This document shows, in pieces, positions 15,338 to 23,679 of a stretch of DNA of 37,701 bases. The stretch's first letter is position 1. Each line of letters begins with the position of its first letter. Origin of the DNA: an uncultured Bacilli bacterium (GTDB taxonomy: Bacteria; Bacillota_I; Bacilli_A; RF39; UBA660); assembly GCA_947628485.1 (NCBI GenBank), contig CANRAA010000007.1, positions 1-37,701 on the forward strand. Direction: 5' to 3'. The notes under the pieces are model-generated. The model was not told the origin of the DNA and did not search any database. It was given only the letters and a program-made list of their open reading frames with translations. The translations under genes were made by a program, and so were the position numbers.

Positions 15338-17167
15338 AACTTGTCTTACTTCTCCAGTTCTTTCCCAACCTGGTAGACTTTCTTCTGTACTCCATTTATA
15401 TCTATATTTTGTTACAGATTTTGTACTAACAGTAGGTTTAACTGATTCTACTTTTCCTTTCGTACATTTAGCAAGTTCTCCTAAACCAAATTTAGTATAA
15501 CCCGCTTCACATTTGTATTCAGTATGTTTAATAGCATTTTGCGTATCTTTACCAGTTGATACACAACTCATATTTTTACCAGTTCCTTTTTCTTCAAATC
15601 CAGCTGGACAACTATAAGTTGTTTGTTTTACAGCATCTTTTACATCTTGAGTTCTTTTAAAACATCTATTTCCATTTAATGAATAACCATCTTCACAACT
15701 ATAACTTGGTGTTTTTGTAGTTGTAAGTAAAGTTCCGTCTTTAATTACACAGCTAGTACCACTTAAAGTTCCTTTAGAACATGTATAAGTTGGATTAACT
15801 GTTCTTTCTGGAGTAGCATTCTTATAACATTTTAAGTTAGATCCACTTCCAGTTTGATAATCAGTACCACTAGGACATTTATAAGATGTTCCTGTTACAA
15901 TACCATTTTTATAAGAGTAAGACGCTCCACAGTAGTAAGCATAAACAGTTTTTGAACAATTTGTTCCACAAGATTGTAAAACAGTTCCACTATAAGTACA
16001 TCCTCCGTAAGTAGTATTATGATAATATGAATAATAATTGTAGTAACCACTACTAGTTCTTCTATAACATCTTAGAGATGAACCACTACCACTATAAACA
16101 CTATAACCACTTGGGCATCCATAACTATTTGTTTTAGTTGGAATAAGAGTAGTAGTTGTGCCACTTATTACACATTTACCATTTGATAAAGTACCTTGAC
16201 TACAACTTGGTGTAGCATTTACCGTTTTGCTTTTATAACATTTTAGAGAGGATCCACTTCCAGTTTGGTAATCAGTACCACTAGGACATGAATAAGTATA
16301 ACTGACATTTGCTTCTTTAAAGTTACTTGAACTTTTAATACATTTAGTTTCATCGTTTCCTTCCGTTAAATAACCGCTAGGACAACTATAAGTAACTTTT
16401 TCAATAGGCTTTGTACTTGTACTAGTATCTTTAGTGCATGTTACTTTGTCTCCACTTACATTTTTAGTATAACCAGTAGGGCAGTTGTAAGATACTACTT
16501 TGGTGGCTGGCTTGGTTGTTTCATCACCCTTCAGACAAATAGTATTTTTGCCACTCCCACTTTTAGTATAACCTGCCGGACAAGCATAAACATTTTCTGT
16601 TCCACTGTAGGCTTGTTTATATCTATATTCATTAACTAAATCTTCTGGATTAGCTACTTCGACAGTACAATTACCACTTACACATAATTGATTACAACCA
16701 AGTTCAATAGTAGTTTTGGCTACTTCCGTACCACATACAAGAGTAGTAGTCATATTATATTTACCATTGGTATTAGTTACTGTTACATAACTGGCTTCGG
16801 CATCACATGTTTTACCTTGATAACCAAATGGTAACATAATTCCTTTATCAATAAGTTCTTGTAAAGTATATTTAATAGTTTGTCCTTCTTTAGGTAGTTC
16901 GCTAACTAAAAAGTATTCTTTGGCGTCATCATGAAAGTAACGGAAATTATCGATAAATTCTTTAGTATAAAAGTCGGTGTCATTAATAAGACCACTGTTA
17001 TTGGTAGAATTATTATTGTTATTATTTACATTTGTATTATTCAAGTGATTATTTCTGACAAATAACCAAATTATAAGGAAAATAACTAAGGCAATAATTA
17101 AGATTAATAAACCTTTCTTTAAAACATTACCCCAATCAATACTTCTTCTAGGTTCTTCTGTATACAT
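15317..17167 (-). CDS. Membrane-anchored protein with about 11 Cys-rich CPxGY repeats
   Basis: A 616-residue protein. After a short cytoplasmic tail comes one membrane segment (about residues 18-37, LKKGLLILIIALVIFLIIWLFV), an Asn/Thr-rich linker, a domain of about 120 residues with paired cysteines, then about 11 repeats of 25-45 residues. Most read Y-x-C-P-x-G-[YT]-(x)n-G-x-G-x-x-x-x-C and probably form disulfide-stabilised extracellular units. Two repeats (near 15840-15880 and 16240-16290) are almost identical in DNA, which points to recent duplication or conversion. Its ATG overlaps the stop of the upstream gene by one base, so they form an operon. I do not recognise a named family; a surface or adhesion role is a guess. 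Confidence 0.75.
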   Translation of the reverse strand: MYTEEPRRSIDWGNVLKKGLLILIIALVIFLIIWLFVRNNHLNNTNVNNNNNNSTNNSGLINDTDFYTKEFIDNFRYFHDDAKEYFLVSELPKEGQTIKYTLQELIDKGIMLPFGYQGKTCDAEASYVTVTNTNGKYNMTTTLVCGTEVAKTTIELGCNQLCVSGNCTVEVANPEDLVNEYRYKQAYSGTENVYACPAGYTKSGSGKNTICLKGDETTKPATKVVSYNCPTGYTKNVSGDKVTCTKDTSTSTKPIEKVTYSCPSGYLTEGNDETKCIKSSSNFKEANVSYTYSCPSGTDYQTGSGSSLKCYKSKTVNATPSCSQGTLSNGKCVISGTTTTLIPTKTNSYGCPSGYSVYSGSGSSLRCYRRTSSGYYNYYSYYHNTTYGGCTYSGTVLQSCGTNCSKTVYAYYCGASYSYKNGIVTGTSYKCPSGTDYQTGSGSNLKCYKNATPERTVNPTYTCSKGTLSGTSCVIKDGTLLTTTKTPSYSCEDGYSLNGNRCFKRTQDVKDAVKQTTYSCPAGFEEKGTGKNMSCVSTGKDTQNAIKHTEYKCEAGYTKFGLGELAKCTKGKVESVKPTVSTKSVTKYRYKWSTEESLPGWERTGEVRQVKASVTK

Positions 17168-19218
17168 TAAAACTCACCGCCTTCTTGAGTTAATACTAAT
17201 CCCTCACCACAAATTTGACCTCTTATAGCATCTAAATGGTTTTCTCCTGTAAATAGTAAATCATCCCATCTTTGATAGTCTACATCTTCGCCATCACCAG
17301 TTGGAATAACTACTGGTACAAGTCTTTTAATAACCCCATCATAAGCCATATACCAATCAGCATCATCTAATACTTTAGCGGCCTCATCAAAGGCAGCATC
17401 TCCAGTTAAAACATTAGTAATGGCATTCTCATCTTTTTCACTATCTGGAATTAATACTTCATAATTTAAAGTATTATTAAAGTCATTGGCACTTGTTATA
17501 AATATTTGAATAAATTTAAAGGCTTGTTCTCTTAATTCCATATTATTTGGATCATTAATTATACTCGTTACTATTTCGACAAATTTTGATATACACATAT
17601 CTAAGTCAGATCCATCGGGAGCAATAAATGTTAAAGCATTAATTTTATTTATATCATCAGCAGTTATGGCATTTGTTCCCATAACTAAAGAGTCCATAAC
17701 ATGACTGGCAACAGTATTAGTAATATCATTTAAACGATTATTAGCTTCCACAAATTCATTTCTAAATAAGGCTTTATTATCGATTGCATTAACAAAAGCT
17801 ACATAATCTGCTAGCTCATCATTATCTAAGAAGTTATAATCTTTTAATATATGAGCTCTATTGACATAATCAACTGTTTTATTACTTGTTAAGTTAAATA
17901 AATGTCTTATTTCTTCATATTCTCTAATATAATCATAATTAAATCCAGATACATTAGCATAAGCTTCTACTCTTAAATCATAGGGAATATTTAATAATCT
18001 ATTAATCGTAACTTCATCAAAGTAAGTTGGGATTAAAGATGCTGTTTCATATGAATAACCAATATTCATTAACTTATTTTCTAAAGTATCTTCTGTTGGC
18101 ATTGGTTCAGAGGTTGCTTCTGGTGCTTCTTCTAAAATTACTTCTTCAGTAGGCATTGGGGTAGGATCAGTATAAGTAAATTTTTCTTTATTTCTATCGC
18201 TATAACCTTTTCTACTTAAATGATATAAACCAAATCCGGACGCTGTAATGGCAAGAGCCCCAATTAAAACTCCACATATTTTTCTTTTATTCTTTTCCAA
18301 AAATCCTTCTTTTTTGCTGTCTTCTGTCATTTCTTCCTCTAATTCTTTCTCAGTATTTTTATCTGTATCTTTATTACTTAGTTCTTTTTTTAGTTTTTTA
18401 ATTTCTAATTCTATAAATTCTAAATTTAAATCATTATCAATGTGTTTAAATTCGTCATCTTCAATTAAAGTAATATATTTTTTTAATTTGGCAATTAAAC
18501 TTTCTTTTTCTTCTTTTGTAATATTTCTATCACCAATTAAATATAAATGTTCATCAATACTATCCATGTTAGGAATAGTTAATTTTAATTCTTCTAATTG
18601 TTTTTTAGTTTTAATAAGACTATTTAATTCTTTTTCGACTTTAGAAGTATCATAAGTTTTAGTAATTTCTATCGCAGTTTGTAAATATCTAATTTCTTCT
18701 TTTAATTTAGTCGTATCAGAATTATATTTTTTTAAGACTTCTAGATCACTTAATTTATTCTTTAACTCTTTAGCAAAATCTTTTTCATCTTTATCATATA
18801 AGACATCTAAAATAGGATTTAATCTCTCTATTTTTCCTTTAACTTCTGTAATATATGTATCAATATTATCGTTATTTATGGTAACATTTTCGCCATCAAT
18901 TGTAATATCAATATCTTTATACCAACTAATTACATTCATAATGTATTTCTTGATATCTTCTTTATCTTTTTTTAAAGTTTTACTTTTTCCTAAAACATCA
19001 AGTTTTTCTTTCATTTCATCAAAAACCATTAGATTACTAAAGTCTTTTAAAGATTTTTGGTATTTTAAAAGTTTATTATTTAAAATTTCATATAGTGCAA
19101 ATTCTTTTTCATCTAGTTCATGATTTTTTAAACTATCTAGTTGGTTTGTTATTTTTTCAATGTTCTTTTTTAGTAAACTAATGTACTCTTTTACTAATTC
19201 TTTGCTATCGTTATTCAT
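17167..19218 (-). CDS. Large coiled-coil, single-pass membrane protein, unknown function
   Basis: A 683-residue protein. The first 300 residues are Lys/Glu-rich, predicted helical and coiled-coil, and presumably cytoplasmic. One membrane segment (KICGVLIGALAITASGFGLYHL, near residues 310-332) follows. After it is a Pro/Thr/Glu-rich linker (PTPMPTEEVILEEAPEATSEPMPTED) and an outer domain of about 320 residues rich in Asn and Asp. It has AAGGGGG upstream of ATG 19218 and a good promoter. One-base overlap with the Cys-rich gene suggests that the two products act together at the cell surface. No family recognised. Confidence 0.7.
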   Translation of the reverse strand: MNNDSKELVKEYISLLKKNIEKITNQLDSLKNHELDEKEFALYEILNNKLLKYQKSLKDFSNLMVFDEMKEKLDVLGKSKTLKKDKEDIKKYIMNVISWYKDIDITIDGENVTINNDNIDTYITEVKGKIERLNPILDVLYDKDEKDFAKELKNKLSDLEVLKKYNSDTTKLKEEIRYLQTAIEITKTYDTSKVEKELNSLIKTKKQLEELKLTIPNMDSIDEHLYLIGDRNITKEEKESLIAKLKKYITLIEDDEFKHIDNDLNLEFIELEIKKLKKELSNKDTDKNTEKELEEEMTEDSKKEGFLEKNKRKICGVLIGALAITASGFGLYHLSRKGYSDRNKEKFTYTDPTPMPTEEVILEEAPEATSEPMPTEDTLENKLMNIGYSYETASLIPTYFDEVTINRLLNIPYDLRVEAYANVSGFNYDYIREYEEIRHLFNLTSNKTVDYVNRAHILKDYNFLDNDELADYVAFVNAIDNKALFRNEFVEANNRLNDITNTVASHVMDSLVMGTNAITADDINKINALTFIAPDGSDLDMCISKFVEIVTSIINDPNNMELREQAFKFIQIFITSANDFNNTLNYEVLIPDSEKDENAITNVLTGDAAFDEAAKVLDDADWYMAYDGVIKRLVPVVIPTGDGEDVDYQRWDDLLFTGENHLDAIRGQICGEGLVLTQEGGEF

Positions 19219-19251
19219 AAAATCAAATCCCCCTTAATGAATATGCTGTAT

Positions 19252-19280
19252 ATAATACAATATATGCCCCTAAAAGTCAA
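19252..19280 (-). promoter_or_regulatory. Promoter of the two-gene surface operon
   Basis: On the minus strand TTGACT (19280-19275), 17-nt spacer, TATTAT (19257-19252). It lies 34 nt upstream of ATG 19218. Confidence 0.65.
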
Positions 19281-19283
19281 GTT

Positions 19284-19312
19284 AAAAGTGATAGTTTTAC
19301 CTACCACTTTTT
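19284..19312. terminator. Hairpin downstream of the double-HTH regulator
   Basis: AAAAGTGATAG (19284-19294) pairs with CTACCACTTTT (19301-19311) over 11 bp with one wobble. It lies between the regulator stop and the surface-operon promoter. The T-run is short on both strands, so termination is probable but not certain. Confidence 0.45.
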
Positions 19313-19321
19313 AGAGAATAA

Positions 19322-19753
19322 TTAGTCTATTTTTCCAAGCAACCAATCAATTGAAACATTGAATTTTTTAGCAAACTCATAAATGAAATTTGTCGAAATC
19401 AAATATCTTCCTCTTTCGTAGTCGCACCAAACGGATGGGGAAGTATTAAGGTACTTAGCCAGTTTACTTTGGGTATAGTTATAAGATTTGCGAGTTTGTT
19501 TCAATCTAAATTTAATTTTATCATAATCTATGTCCTTTTTAGAATTGGGATAATTCCTTGCATTAGTAAGTCCTAATGTATAATCAATTGAAACATTATA
19601 AAAATTCGCAAAATCATTAAGTCTTTTAAGAGGTATAATATTATGATTGTTTTCTAAGACGGCGTATGTACTTCTTCCTATTCCCATTGCTTCGGCAACT
19701 TCCTTTTGTTTCATGTCGCTAGACTCTCTTATCTCCTTCATTCTATTCAACAT
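19322..19753 (-). CDS. Regulator with two tandem XRE helix-turn-helix domains
   Basis: A 143-residue protein made of two HTH_3 domains. The first (about 4-60) has KEIRESSDMKQKEVAEAMGIGRSTYAVLENN, the second (about 80-140) has RLKQTRKSYNYTQSKLAKYLNTSPSVWCDYERG. Each ends in the NVSIDYTLG or NVSIDWLLG motif typical of these repressors. There is no ligand or protease domain. It diverges from the DGR target operon and lies ahead of the surface operon, so it may control either one. A Met at 19741 is an alternative start. Confidence 0.85.
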   Translation of the reverse strand: MLNRMKEIRESSDMKQKEVAEAMGIGRSTYAVLENNHNIIPLKRLNDFANFYNVSIDYTLGLTNARNYPNSKKDIDYDKIKFRLKQTRKSYNYTQSKLAKYLNTSPSVWCDYERGRYLISTNFIYEFAKKFNVSIDWLLGKID

Positions 19754-20066
19754 CTATAGCCACCCAAGACACATTGTATTTTATTTAAGAGCCATTTTAT
19801 TAAAATGTTGCAAATACCGAAAAAAAATATAATTAAGCTTATTTATTTTGCTTTATAGTTGTTTTATTATTTTTATAGAGTAGTTTAATAATATGGCAAC
19901 AATGTTGTTTTTAAATGTTAAAAAGATTTAGAAGATTTCTAAATTTATATTAATTGCTCATAGTTTAAAAATTAACACGTCAAAAAGTTAATTTTAGGTA
20001 TCTAAAATTATTGTCAGATCATTTGTTAAATAATATCAAATAAAATAGTTTTTGTGGAGGATTTGT
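19754..20066. other. Intergenic region between the regulator and the DGR target operon
   Basis: No gene. It is very AT-rich. A possible plus-strand promoter is TTGTCA (20011-20016), 17-nt spacer, TATCAA (20034-20039), ahead of the gene at 20067. AACAATGTTGTT near 19899-19910 is a palindromic candidate operator. Nothing else is recognisable. Confidence 0.4.
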
Positions 20067-20789
20067 GTGAAAATAAAGGATTTTGTGGAGAAAATTGGTT
20101 ATAGAAAGTTATCTTTAAGTATTATTGCTATCTTAATTGTGGCTTTAGGAGTATGGGGTATTAAGGGAACTCATGCTTTCTATAGTTATTCATCGGGACC
20201 TATTCAAATATTTAATAGTAAAGTAGGAAACTTTGCGGGTAAAGGAGATACTAGCCCTTTAACAGGTAGAACAACTGATATAAATGTACTATACTATGTT
20301 CAAGATATAACTGATCCTAAAAAGTATTCAGTTATGGTAAAACCTCCATTAGAAATTAAAGGTTTTGATGGTAAAACTGGTTTTACTATAGATCAAGAAA
20401 AGAGTAACTGTATACCAAAGAATGGTGCTAGTTATCCGGCGGATAATGGTAGCAATAATGGATACAAACTTAATGCCGATGGAACAGTTAGAATTACGGT
20501 GACTCAATCATCAGCCAATCAAGTAGTATGTAGATTATATTATACATTTGCCGATGATTTGAATGATGGAATAATTTTATTTGCAATGAAACAAGATGAA
20601 CACGGTAATGTTTCATATAATAATAATAAATATTCTATTGTGTCTGAAATACCAAGTGAATATACTTATAAGGGTTATAAATGTACTGATCAAACCGCAT
20701 CATCTTTTATTAAATATGATGCAAGTACTGGTTTTACATTTACAACAAATAAACCAAATGTCTGTTATGCATACTTTGATAAAAATTAG
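20067..20789 (+). CDS. Membrane-anchored exported protein encoded with the DGR target
   Basis: About 240 residues from GTG 20067, which has GGAGG 6 nt upstream; a TTG at 20052 lies before that ribosome site and is less likely. A basic N-terminus and one hydrophobic segment (KLSLSIIAILIVALGVWGIKG) make it a signal-anchored or secreted protein, with HAFYSYSSG just after. Two similar modules follow, each ending in a Cys pair and an aromatic strand (SNCIPKNGASYPADN...VVCRLYYTF and YKCTDQTASSFIKYD...NVCYAYFDKN). The next gene repeats a module of this type (TKCTDETGKETANTK...VYCTIYFAYK). It ends 8 nt before the variable protein, so it may be its partner or presenter. No named family recognised. Confidence 0.7.
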   Translation: MKIKDFVEKIGYRKLSLSIIAILIVALGVWGIKGTHAFYSYSSGPIQIFNSKVGNFAGKGDTSPLTGRTTDINVLYYVQDITDPKKYSVMVKPPLEIKGFDGKTGFTIDQEKSNCIPKNGASYPADNGSNNGYKLNADGTVRITVTQSSANQVVCRLYYTFADDLNDGIILFAMKQDEHGNVSYNNNKYSIVSEIPSEYTYKGYKCTDQTASSFIKYDASTGFTFTTNKPNVCYAYFDKN

Positions 20790-20797
20790 GAGGAATT

Positions 20798-22006
20798 ATG
20801 AAGAAAAAAGTATTTAAAAGTGTAATTGGAATATTAATTGTTATTGAAGGGGTATTTTTGTTCTTAAGTTATAAGTCTTATAATAATATTGATAAAGCAA
20901 AAGTTTTAGAAGATGTAAAATTAGCGGATATTTTAAAGGATAAAAAGAAAAGTTTAGCAATTCAAGTTCAAGATAGTAATTATCAATGGCAAGATCAAGG
21001 GACTACAACGGGATGGCCTGATAGTAATCATTATTATTATGGAACCAAATGTACTGATGAAACAGGAAAAGAAACAGCAAATACTAAACAAATAGTCCAA
21101 TTTGATGATACAACTAATACAGCCACAATTACGACTAAAGAAACGGTATATTGTACAATATACTTTGCTTATAAAAAAGATGCTTTAAGCTTAATGCAAG
21201 CAACAACTGATGGAAATCATTTAAAGACAATAAGTGGTGATGATAAATTAATAAGATACATAGGAAAATATAGCGAAATAACAAAAAATTATGTTTGTTT
21301 TGGAACAAGTAATATAGAAGATTGTAAAAAAGATAAAGATAAATATATGTATCGAATAATAGGAATACAAGCCCAAGATGATGATACGGTTGAATTAAAA
21401 CAAAATCAATTAAAAATAATCAAAGCCACCCCTAAAATAAATAATAGTATTAAAACCATAGCATGGTCAGAAAATTATAGTACGGATATAAATTGGGATA
21501 ATACAAACAATACAGTAAGAAAATATTTAAATGATGGAACAAGTGGTTTTTTAAAAACAATTAATGATATGGGAGGAAGTTGGAGCAATTTAATAAGTGA
21601 TCCGAAATGGTATATAGGAGATGATACAACAGCCACAACAGCAACAGGAATATCAAGCGAAAAAAATAAGCAAACAACAAATAAATATAAAGTAGGTTTA
21701 ATGTACGCAAGTGATTATTATAACTCATGGACATACACATCAAATACCGAAAGTTGGTTGCATATAATACACGGAACAAGTAGTAGCAGTTCAGCATATA
21801 GTAGTACCTACGAATGGACAATGACTAGGTATGGCTACAACAGCGATTACACTGCGTGGGGTGTGAATACGAGCGGCTCCTTGCGCTTTGACGGTGTGTA
21901 CTGGACTACGCCTGCGGTTCGCCCAGTCTTCTATCTATCATCCAATATAAAGTTATCAGGTAGTGGAACAGAATCTAGTCCATTCATAATAACTTTTACG
22001 AGGTGA
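20798..22006 (+). CDS. DGR target protein 2, membrane-anchored, with variable C-terminal domain
   Basis: A 402-residue protein from ATG 20798 with AGGAGG upstream. It has an N-terminal membrane anchor (VFKSVIGILIVIEGVFLFLSY), a small Cys-containing module (to about residue 128), then the domain shared with the gene at 59-1735. The variable region VR2 encodes RYGYNSDYTAWGVNTSGSLR and onward to RPVFYLSS, very near the C-terminus, as is usual for DGR targets with a C-type-lectin-like fold. The Ig-like repeats of target 1 are absent. The template repeat lies 184 nt downstream and the reverse transcriptase about 2.7 kb downstream. Likely a ligand-binding protein on the outer face of the membrane; its ligand cannot be told. 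Confidence 0.88.
   Translation: MKKKVFKSVIGILIVIEGVFLFLSYKSYNNIDKAKVLEDVKLADILKDKKKSLAIQVQDSNYQWQDQGTTTGWPDSNHYYYGTKCTDETGKETANTKQIVQFDDTTNTATITTKETVYCTIYFAYKKDALSLMQATTDGNHLKTISGDDKLIRYIGKYSEITKNYVCFGTSNIEDCKKDKDKYMYRIIGIQAQDDDTVELKQNQLKIIKATPKINNSIKTIAWSENYSTDINWDNTNNTVRKYLNDGTSGFLKTINDMGGSWSNLISDPKWYIGDDTTATTATGISSEKNKQTTNKYKVGLMYASDYYNSWTYTSNTESWLHIIHGTSSSSSAYSSTYEWTMTRYGYNSDYTAWGVNTSGSLRFDGVYWTTPAVRPVFYLSSNIKLSGSGTESSPFIITFTR
21827..21934 (+). repeat. Variable repeat VR2
   Basis: The 108-nt segment corresponds to the TR at 22190-22297. In the 3' portion (21854-21934, 81 nt) it aligns to 22220-22297 with one 3-nt insertion and 17 substitutions by my count. Sixteen of these fall on TR adenines (examples: AAT to GGT, AAC to TCC, AAC to CGC, AAT to TTT, AAT to CCT) and one is C to T near the end. 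The 5' portion fits less well, with one codon missing and a few non-adenine changes. The shared 3' block GCGGTTCGCCCAG plus CTTCTAT is the probable initiation-of-mutagenic-homing site. Confidence 0.93.
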
Positions 22007-22065
22007 TAATATATCGCCCAAGGCGGCATTATGGCGCCTAGGCGATTCGCGTTAGCGATTAATTA
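22003..22065 (+). other. Palindromic GC-rich sequence downstream of VR2
   Basis: GTGATAATATATCGC (22003-22017) forms a short hairpin and overlaps the stop codon. The perfect palindrome CGCCTAGGCG and the hairpin TCGCGTTAGCGA follow within 40 nt. This is unlike the AT-rich surroundings and resembles the sequence behind VR1. A role in DGR target recognition or in mRNA stability is possible. Confidence 0.45.
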
Positions 22066-22097
22066 TAAATATAAAATTTAAAACCAATAAAAATGTT

Positions 22098-22138
22098 AAA
22101 AAGTGAAAAAGATTAGACACCACATTTTTCACTTTTTT
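22098..22138 (+). terminator. Terminator of the target operon
   Basis: AAAAAGTGAAAAA (22098-22110) pairs perfectly with TTTTTCACTTTTT (22125-22137). It separates the target mRNA from the template RNA. Confidence 0.7.
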
Positions 22139-22156
22139 AAATTATTAAAAATATTG

Positions 22157-22162
22157 TATAAT
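22157..22162 (+). promoter_or_regulatory. -10 element of the template RNA
   Basis: TATAAT at 22157-22162; the -35 position (TTTTTA, 22134-22139) is weak and overlaps the upstream terminator. The transcript would begin near 22169, at the start of the sequence that is duplicated at 23680. Confidence 0.5.
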
Positions 22163-22189
22163 ATAGATAGGTAATCTTGATATAATGTT

Positions 22190-22297
22190 AGGTATGGCTT
22201 AAACAGCAGCAATTATCGGGCGTGGAATGTGAATACAAGCGGCAACTTGAACAATAACAATGTGAACAATACGAATGCGGTTCGCCCAGCCTTCTAT
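22190..22297 (+). repeat. Template repeat (TR)
   Basis: 108 nt, 36 codons when read in the VR frame. Twelve are AAC or AAT, the hallmark of a DGR template, since mutation of the two adenines in AAY codons gives wide amino-acid diversity without stops. They cluster in the central and 3' part (SGNLNNNNVNNTN). The invariant scaffold AW-x-V, SG and VRPxFY matches the VR2 protein. Confidence 0.92.
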
Positions 22298-22379
22298 GAC
22301 TTGAATGAATATATGGTTAAGACTATATACTAGGGAAGATAGAAGACAAAGATTATCTGGGATAAATTTCCAAACTAAA

Positions 22380-22430
22380 AACGAGGATGATAAATTTTAC
22401 GAGATTTATCTATTACCTCGTTATTTTTTT
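22380..22430 (+). terminator. Two-tier hairpin terminator of the template RNA
   Basis: Outer stem AACGAGG (22380-22386) with CCTCGTT (22416-22422); inner stem GATAAAT (22389-22395) with ATTTATC (22404-22410); then ATTTTTTT. In the second cassette copy both stems carry mismatches. Confidence 0.75.
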
Positions 22431-22603
22431 GATTTTTACAACAAATGTGTTCTTTTTTAAAAGAAATTTCGCGAAAAAAAAGGAAATCAGAGATTTTTTT
22501 ACAATAATATAAGTGAAGGGAGGAAAAATAGCACCTTAAATTTTAATAGTAAAAAAAGAATAAAAAATGGTTAATTAGTTGAGTAAAAGAAGGAGGAGAT
22601 TTA

Positions 22604-23488
22604 ATGCTAGCAGAAAAAATAGAAAATGAATTAGTAGAACAAAATGGAGAAAATAAAAAAGTTGATTTTTATCATTTAAAATATGATAGAGTATTTAAAA
22701 AAGTAGTAGATGTTAATCCAGAAGTATTAGAGAAAGTACTAACCGATATTTTAGAGGAAGAAGTAAAGATAATTAGTTTTGTACCTACAGAACTTCCTAT
22801 TAAGAATGTAAAGAGTAAAGTAAATACATTAGATATTTTAGTTAAGACTAAAGATAACCAAATTTTAAATATTGAGCTTAACACAAATTTTGATAAAGTA
22901 ACTAAAGAAAGAAATCTAGTATATTATACAACTTTGTATTCGCAAAAGAAATTAAGAGGAGAATATATTGAAGATATTGATGAAAAATTAGAAGTATTAC
23001 ATATCGATATTAATTTTAATGAGAGTAAAAAAGAAGAAGAAAAGAAAGTATTTTATGTGCAAAACGAGAAAGGAATAAAATACAGCGAAAGCTTTAAAAT
23101 TATCACCGTAAACATTGCTAAGTACAAGCATATGTGGTATGATAAAAACATAAAAGGTGATAAAACTCACATTTATTTAGTAATGTTAGATGCTAATAAA
23201 GAGGAGTTAAGAAAGTTAGCTAAAGTGGATAAGTTAGTTAAGGGAGTGGATGAAGAAGTGGAAAAACTAAATTCTGATGAAGTATTTATAAAAGAAATCA
23301 GTAGAGAAGAAGAAATGAAGATAAGAGAACAAATGCGAGTTAAAATGGCCAAAAAAGAAGGCATTGAAGAAGGAAAAACAAATAAAGCTAATGCTATTGC
23401 TAAGAATATGCTTGAATCAGGAGAAAGAGAAGAAAAAATATTAAAGTATACGGGATTATCTAAAGAAGAATTAGAAAAATTAAAATAA
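22604..23488 (+). CDS. Rpn-family PD-(D/E)XK nuclease / putative transposase
   Basis: A 294-residue protein with AAGGAGGAG before ATG 22604. It opens with DFYHLKYDRVFKKVV, like the YDxxFKxlf start of the family. The nuclease core NTLDILVKTKDNQILNIELNTN has Asp77 and Glu91; the usual Q or K after E-x is Asn here, so activity is uncertain. The C-terminal tail EEGIEEGKTNKANAIAKNMLESGEREEKILKYTGLSKEEL is characteristic. Rpn proteins promote recombination and some act in defence; they are often called transposases without forming true elements. The gene lies between the two template-RNA cassettes, splitting what is normally a compact DGR. Confidence 0.8.
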   Translation: MLAEKIENELVEQNGENKKVDFYHLKYDRVFKKVVDVNPEVLEKVLTDILEEEVKIISFVPTELPIKNVKSKVNTLDILVKTKDNQILNIELNTNFDKVTKERNLVYYTTLYSQKKLRGEYIEDIDEKLEVLHIDINFNESKKEEEKKVFYVQNEKGIKYSESFKIITVNIAKYKHMWYDKNIKGDKTHIYLVMLDANKEELRKLAKVDKLVKGVDEEVEKLNSDEVFIKEISREEEMKIREQMRVKMAKKEGIEEGKTNKANAIAKNMLESGEREEKILKYTGLSKEELEKLK

Positions 23489-23515
23489 GTTATATAAAAA
23501 CAGTGATAGTGCTAA

Positions 23516-23584
23516 TATAAAAATGTAATATTTGGTCCATATAATTATGTAGGAAATCCTACATTTTTTTCTTACATTTTTATA
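23516..23584 (+). terminator. Nested inverted repeat and terminator after the nuclease gene
   Basis: Outer arms TATAAAAATGTAA (23516-23528) and TTACATTTTTATA (23572-23584) match over 13 bp. Inside is the hairpin ATGTAGGA/TCCTACAT followed by a run of T. The inner part is a good terminator; the long outer arms are unusual. Confidence 0.65.
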
Positions 23585-23679
23585 GTACCATTAACAGAAG
23601 CTAAAGTGAAAAGAAAAAATGAGAAAGAAAAAAGAATGGATGTAGGTAGTTGTCGAAACTACAAAAGGTGACATTACAA

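Larger units (their letters stand above)
22167..22430 (+). ncRNA. DGR template RNA (TR-RNA)
   Basis: The segment has a -10 element at its 5' end and a strong hairpin terminator at its 3' end and contains the TR. DGRs reverse-transcribe such an RNA with adenine-specific errors. The 3' flank (22325-22430), which primes and binds RT-Avd in the Bordetella system, is conserved in a second copy at 23717-23821. The TR can be read in frame as RYGLNSSNYRAWNVNTSG onward but no start codon and ribosome site support it as a gene. Confidence 0.8.

Noticed and set aside
21827-22006. TGA read as Trp (mycoplasma code)
   Set aside because: Trp codons in long genes are TGG, and TGA at 22004-22006 ends a conserved protein at the same place where target 1 ends with TAG.
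22190-22343. TR as a coding exon of a small protein
   Set aside because: No start codon with a ribosome site; the Asn-codon runs are explained by template function.
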